From Ambrosia x helenae (taxonomy: Eukaryota > Streptophyta > Magnoliopsida > Asterales > Asteraceae): a stretch of DNA of 64,000 nt. Below the pieces are notes generated by a model that was not told the DNA's origin, searched no databases, and saw nothing but the letters and a program-made list of their open reading frames with translations. Where the stretch lies: positions 34,534,626 through 34,598,625 of the forward strand of contig CM061228.1 in NCBI GenBank assembly GCA_030844895.1, read 5' to 3'. Position 1 is the stretch's first letter, and every line of letters begins with the position of its first letter. A program made the translations under genes and the position numbers. Positions 56,644 to 64,000 of this stretch are shown piece after piece.

Positions 56644-59323
56644 TGTCACACCCTTAAATTTCCACTTGCGGGGTTTTACCGCGAGACGCATGACAAACCA
56701 GGATTCAAGTCAACGATCACAATAAACAACTCTATATGAAAAACGTAAATAGATATAACATTTAATTTAATAAGCGGAAACGTTTCAGTAGCATTTAATC
56801 AACTATGCTATCATCTCAAAAGTTGTTCAAAATACTTTTATTACAAAACGTGCACTAAGTCTAGACGCCAATGCAGACCCGTGCGCCTAGTTCCGTTCAT
56901 TGCTACCTTAGCGACCTGAGAAAAACATGCCAAAAAGATGTCAACATATAATGCTGGTGAGTTCACAGGTTTGTTCAAATGTTATCAAAACGCTACCATG
57001 TCCATACTATATCAATGTTACCAAGTACGTTAGCTAGGCGTATGTTTCATTACTACTACGATTGGAAACCATTACTAGACACGTTTAGCAATGTTCAGCA
57101 TGTTTAAGCAGCCCGTATGTTCAGCATGATACCAATGTACCTGTTCGAGACAATATGCACCCGCCCGGCCCTCCAAGCCGACGAGTGGGGCAGGTCACGC
57201 CCAATAGATCTATCCACATTTCCCCCGTTGTGCAACCCCGCACATTCATGGTTTCCCCGGGACTTTCCAAAAGATCGTATAGCAATATAAAGTTAAAACC
57301 ATAGTATGACATATGTTACCAAAACTGTTTAGCGCATGTTTTCTCCCCCAAAAGTTAAAGCAGTAAAAGTGGGGCCGTGAACTCACCTTAAGTAGCGTTC
57401 TTCAAATATAAGTAAAGATGTTTAGCCCTTGATAATCCCTCTACCGGAGATCTATCAAAATGTTCACATAAGTGTTCCGACTAATAACCATAAGGTTATC
57501 TAGTCCCTGATTGTCCAGATCATAACCAAGTATGTTTTAGAACGTGTTTAAATGTTTAACCGACACACTAGACCGACCCGACATCCCGTTGGTGACCCAT
57601 TACCCTAACTAATCAAGTACACATAGATTACACGCAAGGTTTAAGCATAAAACACTTAGTTTGTATCAAAAATCTCATTTCTACATCAGAACGGTCGAAC
57701 CGGTCAGTTTTAAGTCTCCTTCGCACCTTTTAGTCTCCTTCGCACCTTTTTCATCTCGTTCGACCGTTTGATGCTTCCTTCGCCCGTTTTATCACATTCG
57801 TCCAATAAAAACCCAGGTTCGACCCTGGATCCCTCCTTCGCACCATCGACTGGTCGAAGGAGGCCAGGTTCGCCCCTGTTGTATAATTTTTCCTAAAAAC
57901 GCTTCAAACACATTCAAAACGACCCGAAACATCATCAAACACAGCAGTCAAGCATGGATAACTTATCCCTACAAAACCCCACCGATTTCCCCCGATAATA
58001 CGTCCGTTTCGGCCCTTTCCCAAAATGGTAAAGATTATGGAAACATCACTTTCATGCATGAATTATTTACCCAATTTGGAAACTTTTGAAATCGACTCAT
58101 GTTTAGCTTAAAATACTCAGTTTGTCGATTATCCGATCTTTCTTATTCATTCTATTGATCATAAATATTCATACATCAAGTATTAATCCAATAAAACCCC
58201 CAAATATCAATATATCCAATCCTAACCCTAGACAACAATATTCCAACATTAATAACAATCCTATATCATGTTTCTATCATAGATATAGCAGCAAATCATT
58301 GAACAACACATAACACCACATAATACACAATTTACATATGTTATTCATCATGAAAACCTATGTTAAATGATCATGTTTTGGTTTAGAAAGATGTTTAAAA
58401 GGTTTTTAATCATAAAAACACCCTTAGAACAGATCCGCACAATTAGGGTTAGATGAAAACGAATTAAAAATGCTTTTAAAAGGTTTAGGATTATGAACAC
58501 ACCTTGGATTCTTGTATAGATGTTGTAGATGGGTTAGATTATGAAAAAGAAGAGCAAAAACTCCTTCCTTAGTGTTTACGATCGTTTGAGAGCGTTTTGG
58601 GACGGTTAGGGTTTGTGAAATGATGAAAAATGACAAAGGTTGGTATTTATACTAATCTTCCTTCGCACCAATTCATTGGTCGAATGTGGTCTCCTTCGCC
58701 CCTTTCACAGGGTCGAATGAGCCCTGTTTGGTCGAAGGGAATTTCTCAAATTCCACTTCCCTGGTTCGCCCACTTGCATGGGTCGAACCAGACACTTTTC
58801 TTCTCCTTCGACCACTCGAAGTGGTCGAACCAGAACCCCTTTTTAACTAGTTTTTCAGTTTGTCGTGTTTAACGCATTCTAACACATCTTAACACATAAG
58901 CATGCATCCTTAGTCTATATTTAACACATTTAAGCACAGATAATCATTTACACATCATTTAAACACATCTATGTATATAATCCACCACACGACCCATAAT
59001 CTACACATATACTTAATTAGTTCATGTAATGTCACCAACAACGGAACCCGGTACTAGTGTATTACCAAAACGACTCCCAATGATCCTCCAGATCATTGTA
59101 CCCTGGACAATCCTAACTTGACCCGACTCAACTAACCCAGTTAAGTTTGTTTATAAACGTTTCTCGCTAAGGTAGACTTAGATGTTACTAATATGTTTAA
59201 GCCGAACATGCCGGGTGTCACATCATCCCCACGTTGAAAGAATTTTCGTCCCGAAAATTGCGCAAAGCCCCAAAAGAACGAAACGAAAAGAACAGAATGA
59301 AAAGAAAATTACCGGATGTCACA
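56644..59323 (-). mobile_element. Solo gypsy LTR with 101-bp 5' extension
   Basis: Flanked by TAAGT at 56639-56643 and 59324-59328, so it is a complete solo LTR of 2680 bp. From 59222 to 56644 (minus strand) it matches the G1 LTR type: tgtgacacccggcatgttcgg, TATA context near 58645, word clusters (58650-58850 and 57690-57890), leader donor at 57386 and acceptor at 56916, and inverted-repeat halves (59164-59175 and 56903-56914). Upstream on the minus strand lie a further 101 bp that start tgtgacatccgg and end in a polypurine-tract copy (ttcaacgtggggatga), sequence that is internal in G1. Confidence 0.85.
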
Positions 59324-59328
59324 TAAGT

Positions 59329-60082
59329 CATTAGAAAAAATTGAGAAAAGCAAAAAGCAGATTGCTACAATGGATGACACACATCCTCTATGTTATTTTA
59401 TTATGCATTTTAGATGTAGATATAGACAAAGACATAGATATAACATAAGCTTAATTAAAAAATAAAAAATTAATTTTATATTAAATTTATTTGGATAACA
59501 ATATCTTTAGTAAATAAGTATTAATAATTAAGTAGAAAAAAGAAGCAGGAAAATAAACATAAATTGCTAAAAAAATGGCACTTATCACTCATAGTTTTAT
59601 TTTATTATACAGTTATAGATTATATAGATTATAGAAGCATGCAAATTTAAATTTTCATTTAACGGTTATCTAGTTTATCAGTGTTAAGTTGTTTTTTAAG
59701 CATATAGAATCGGGTTAGGGTACAAAGGTCATATTTCATGAGAAGTGTAAGAAAGCTTAAGAATTGATATGTAGCATCATTTTTTGGACTTAATCATAAT
59801 GTTTTGGATTGTTTACGCAGAAATAACATCAAACATAACAACTAAAAACATAAAACAATTTATTTTAGGCTTAAAAACTTAAAACACCATACCTAGAACA
59901 TGTGTTCTAGCCGTGTGTTTTAGCTATGGTTAAATTTCATGGCTATAATACATTGTATTGTGTTTTAAATTGTTGTGTTTTTCTAGAAAAAACAACCCAC
60001 AACATCATACCTAAATCCAAAACATGATGACCACATGTCAATTTCTTGATCCTCCTCACGAAATATGACCTTTGTATCCGAA

Positions 60083-60086
<4 letters not shown>
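59329..60086. other. AT-rich intergenic DNA
   Basis: Contains a third copy of the AT-rich repeat unit (about 59455-59540). No gene. Confidence 0.5.

Positions 60087-60119
<33 letters not shown>
60087..60119. repeat. (TA)n microsatellite
   Basis: An uninterrupted ta run of about 33 bp, followed by ggtagggttcctgtacaaag, a sequence that often borders such runs in plant repeats. Confidence 0.9.
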
Positions 60120-60121
<2 letters not shown>

Positions 60122-61686
60122 TAGGGTTCCTGTACAAAGGGTGTTTTTTTTGTGAAAATGATAAGAATTATTTTTGGCCAATAGATTTATAAATGAAAGG
60201 TGAAGATTGATCAATGACAAAATTGTAATAAATGTTATAATTTTGATTGACTAATTTGACTAAATAAGGGTATAATAGTAATTGGTGTGTTCTAAATTAA
60301 AAAAAAACCCCGCATGCAAGGAACATGTAACTTCCACCCATCTTTTTTAAATACCAATAACTTTTTTATATGTAATTTAAAAAAACACAATATTAACGAG
60401 TGTTTTATATCTTTAATACTATATTGCTATATATACATATATAAAAATTATGTTTAAACTTGGTGGATGTGTTTTATTCTATAAAACACTGTAAACTATT
60501 CTGATTCATATAAAACACAAATGTTTCATTAAAGCACATCAGGTTTGCTGTATTGTTTGCCATATAGTGTTTTATATGAACGTGTTTAATTAAATATGAT
60601 CATTGTTTTATATGTTTTGAAATGTCAATGTTTACCATCTTTGTATACAATATAGTGTTTTATATGAATGCACCTAATTCTGGTGTGTTATTTATAATGG
60701 TGCATATGTTTTGTTTGTTGATTTATAGTGTTTTGTATGAGTGAGTTTGATTCGATATGGTCATTTTTTTATTTGTTTGTTTCAAAATCCTATAACACTC
60801 CAAATTTTATAAATGCATAAGACTATGTGTACTGAGGCGCCAATTGGAGCTTTAATCCAATTTTAGCGTCCCAAACACCATTACGGGGGGGGGGGGGGGG
60901 TTTAAAGGGACTTAAAGAGCGCTAAAATCTCAAAACAAGTCTTGAGCGTTATAATTTTAACGCCATTTTTTTTGGATTTTGTGTCACCATATTTCAACCA
61001 ATTAAAACAATGGGATGGGCGCTAACTTCTTTGTCCACTACGTATACTCTAATTATTTCTATATTTTGTGTATAGATAAATTTACCTTAATGCCCTTCCT
61101 ATTTAAATTTAATTAGTGTCACATGTCAGCACCTTACTACTTCTTACCCTTATCACAAAAACACCTCTTTGTACACAATCCTCTACCAATATATATAAAC
61201 CGACTTAGGTGTGAAGGAAGAGAGATTTGCGATGATAACCCTTCAAACTATTGCGATGTTAATTGCCAACTCTTCATGCCTTCATTTAAGTGGAACATCC
61301 CATATATTTAAGCCAACTGTTGCATTGGTTCGATGGGGTGTGTATCACCATAAATACAACATCTCTAATTTGGTTTCATAAATATACAAAATAGAAAATT
61401 AAACAACCACATAAAAAGGGGATTTTATTATTTTCTTAATTGTTTTGTTTTTTTGTTATTGTATTTTATTCTAAAGATCATTTTTATTAAATTAAAAAAA
61501 AAAACTAAAATCATTAGTCAATATTAAGTAAGTGACGAAAACAAAGTGATCTCAAATACTTTCAAATTAACATCCCGTAACAATACGCGGTGGCATAAAC
61601 TCGTTAGCTAGAAAAGGGATCAACTCATGACTTATGTAAAAAAAGTCTTTAAGGATAATAGGAGAAGTTATTGTTCAAATCTTACC
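60120..61686. other. Intergenic DNA with a possible MITE around a G-run
   Basis: About 60820-61045 contains gaggcgccaatt on one side and, inverted, gttagcgccc on the other, suggesting a small decayed element. The open frame near 61123-61311 has no recognisable similarity. The rest is AT-rich and empty. Confidence 0.4.
60885..60900. repeat. Homopolymer of 16 G
   Basis: Sixteen consecutive G in an otherwise AT-rich region, read directly. Length may be inexact in the assembly. Confidence 0.9.
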
Positions 61687-64000
61687 TGTCACACCCCAAC
61701 CGATGGCGGAAACATCGTGGTGAGACTTGTGATAGACTGTTCAAAGACTTCATAACACTAAATGGTGACAATAGATTAAAATAGATTTCATTCGTATCTA
61801 AGATTCAACAAGTATACAATTTGTTCATGAGAAAAAAATACATTAACTTAAACATGAAGTAAAATAAAGATTGTTTCGTTTGTTTCTAAGGCCGAATCCT
61901 AAGTGATGTTTCTTGTATCGTCTCATCAAGCTTTTCCGGCAACATGTATAAAATATCCGTCAACACATAAAGTATTGGTGAGCATACTAGTTTTGGTTTA
62001 CATACATAGTATTTTAGAATGGTTTACTCAAATCTCATACTATAGCATTGCACATACATATCATACAAAAGACATAACTCAAACCCGCGAGTACCACAGC
62101 GTATACCTAACATATTCATGTTAGGCCGTTTAAATCTTAACAATGACCCATAAAGGGGGCGGTATGCTAGTCCTATAGCGCTATACATGTTAAGTGGGCT
62201 AATAATAGTTAATGATTTATGTCTAAGTATCTAAGAATCATAAGCATGGCAAGTAGCATATAAGTATGTTTAATAGATTGAGCATGTGTGTTTATGAAAG
62301 CATTAGTGTGTTTTGCATATGATACATGTTTACACCCCAAAAGTGATAAAGAGTAAAAAGGGGACAAGTATGAACTCACCTACAATTCATTGCGTAGGTA
62401 CTAGCAAAATAAAAGTCTGAACTTGAATTAATTGAACATCTCGTATCCTATTACAAATAAATGAAACCTTAATTCTAATGCAAATAAGTTGATTTTGTTT
62501 CATGGTTGTGAAGATAGTTTATCAAACTACCTAGACTCGCATTGAACGAATGCGTGTCTCAAGGTGTGTATGACTTAACGAACCGATAGTAACTGGGTTT
62601 GATTTCTTGAAAATATAAGCGTTTGTATAGTTATTTAAAATAAGTACTTTGATATAGTATTTATACTCGTGTCTTGAAATAATTGTTTAAGACGCATTTT
62701 GTATTAAGAAACTAATATTTGTATAACCTGACTCGAATGTTAACTTGTTTCATAGGTTGGGTAGTGTACATATATTAGGTTTATATATAAGCATATATAT
62801 ATTTCTAGTATGATAAAGTAAGGTTTGCTAATAAAATTTACTTGTAATACGTAACTTTAATTGTACAAAATAGTAGATTTAACCATCCAATATATTTATT
62901 AAATTTTACAAAAATTTGGGCAGAGTCTCCTCTGTTTTCGTAAGAAACCAGACAACGAAAGCCGTCTATTTTATCTCAAAATCAATCGCCCAAACTCACA
63001 AGACGCAATACGATTTAACTAAGCCTTTTTATACACAATCAATGGTTTAACTTATTAAAACAATGACGAGAACTATATGCTTGATAAGTAATTCATGTAT
63101 ATGTGGCCCAACATTTGATAGGCGTCACAATAACTTGTATGAGTATAAGTTGTTCATTATTTGATAGTCCGAAAATGACATAATAAATTGCCTAGTTGTT
63201 AAAAGTTGAATAAACACGTTGATAATATAACTATACACCTAAGTATTATAGACTTCGGCTATTCAATGACCCGTATATGGTTAACATATTGTCCATTTCT
63301 ATAACACACGAAACGAACTCACTAACCCTATAAAGTTAAGAAAATATACGTTTCGTTAACGAAAAGAGTTTATACAAATAATATAATGACTCGTCACAAG
63401 TTGGTTCGGTTCGTTCTACATTCTTAAATACAAAGTTATTTATATGAATTAAACCGAAATAAGCAAAATAAAGACACAGTGCGCGCTTATACCTTCCCGC
63501 TAAACCAACCCCGAAACTGGACCGCATCTGACCACGTTCGACTGGTGTTGACTGTTGACCCGAGCTGAACTTGGCCAGATCTGAAATGTTGGACCGGGAG
63601 TTGGCCGATGTTGACCCGAACAGAAAAAGAAAGCGAACAGGCCACAACCAAACGACACCGTTGTTGCTGCATCATAACCAAACGAAACCCAAAAAGAAAT
63701 AAGTCGCCAGAACAGATCCGGACTAGCAACATGAATCTGACCTAGAATCAACAATCTATCGACACCTAACTATAGCTTGGTCTTCAGCCATCGTGACCAT
63801 CTTCAGTCATCGAACTAGAACAGAGCCAAACCATCCTTTTCCACCCAACCAGAAACGAAAGATAATAATGAGAAATCCGTAGCCAATGAACTCACCGTCG
63901 TTACTGTAGCCGCTCCTGGAAACCACCACGAAAGGAAAAGGAACGAGGACTGTTGTTTGCTTGTCGTCGATCAAAAAAAAAAAAAAAAGAGGAGGAGAGT
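61687..64000 (-). repeat. Gypsy-like LTR, minus strand, runs out of the window
   Basis: On the minus strand it ends ccatcggttggggtgtgaca, a typical gypsy LTR end. No primer-binding site follows, so it would be a 3' or solo LTR. A gaactcacc donor-like complement near 62372 is shared in style with the other LTRs. The 63500-63960 part is GC-richer and probably the promoter/leader. The other end lies beyond the window, and the family differs from G1 and G2. Confidence 0.5.

Noticed and set aside
61123..61311. 62-codon frame with an upstream TATA-like atatataaac
   Set aside because: No recognisable similarity, no intron context; likely chance.
61687..63130. Complete solo LTR bounded by gtcaca at 63121-63130
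   Set aside because: The flanks ttacc and ataac do not match as a target duplication and the LTR-like character continues to the window end.

Overview
This is a gene-poor, AT-rich stretch of a plant nuclear genome. The two host genes have spliceosomal introns, one encodes a chloroplast-targeted protein and the other a LITTLE ZIPPER microprotein, and most of the rest is LTR retrotransposons, Helitrons, MITEs and SINE-like insertions. The wording of the retroelements resembles what I recall from Asteraceae; that placement is an inference, not shown.

Layout. 1-4006: AT-rich DNA with a 1.4-kb long-TIR element (822-2257) that carries a fragment resembling a TSO1-like CXC-protein gene and is itself split by a SINE-like insertion with a 16-bp target duplication. 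4007-11395: a Ty3/gypsy element with 2.6-kb LTRs, an intact gag and almost no pol, flanked by GTTAT and inserted into the arm of a second long-TIR element. 11664-21937: a decayed Ty1/copia element on the minus strand with an extra 3.4-kb coding region after pol; its integrase core is missing and its protease and RT active sites are altered. 23289-25193: a four-exon Ycf49-like (DUF2499) plastid protein gene. 25194-29659: SINE-like DNA and two inverted-repeat elements. 29660-30057: a two-exon LITTLE ZIPPER gene on the minus strand. 31709-32410: Helitron ends. 33384-50288: an old minus-strand LTR, a Helitron split by a recent Ty3/gypsy chromovirus-type element, and a 9.9-kb tandem duplication whose junction (about 44878-44911) looks like successive microhomology template switches. 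50290-53768: an ACAAT microsatellite and head-to-tail Helitrons. 54866-55588: a MITE. 56644-59323: a solo LTR with a 5' extension. 61687-64000: part of another gypsy-like LTR.

The gypsy LTRs, although of at least two diverged families, share an architecture: a 12-nt inverted repeat near the two LTR ends, two clusters of palindromic short words, a TATA box, and well-formed splice donor and acceptor sites that would remove about 470-525 nt of the leader. One element also has a 79-nt GT-AG segment inside gag whose removal restores the frame. These, the alternative polypurine tract and the duplication junction are the most interesting signals. I see no complete novel multi-gene system. Many differences between the duplicated copies are homopolymer-length changes, so some frameshifts may be consensus errors.
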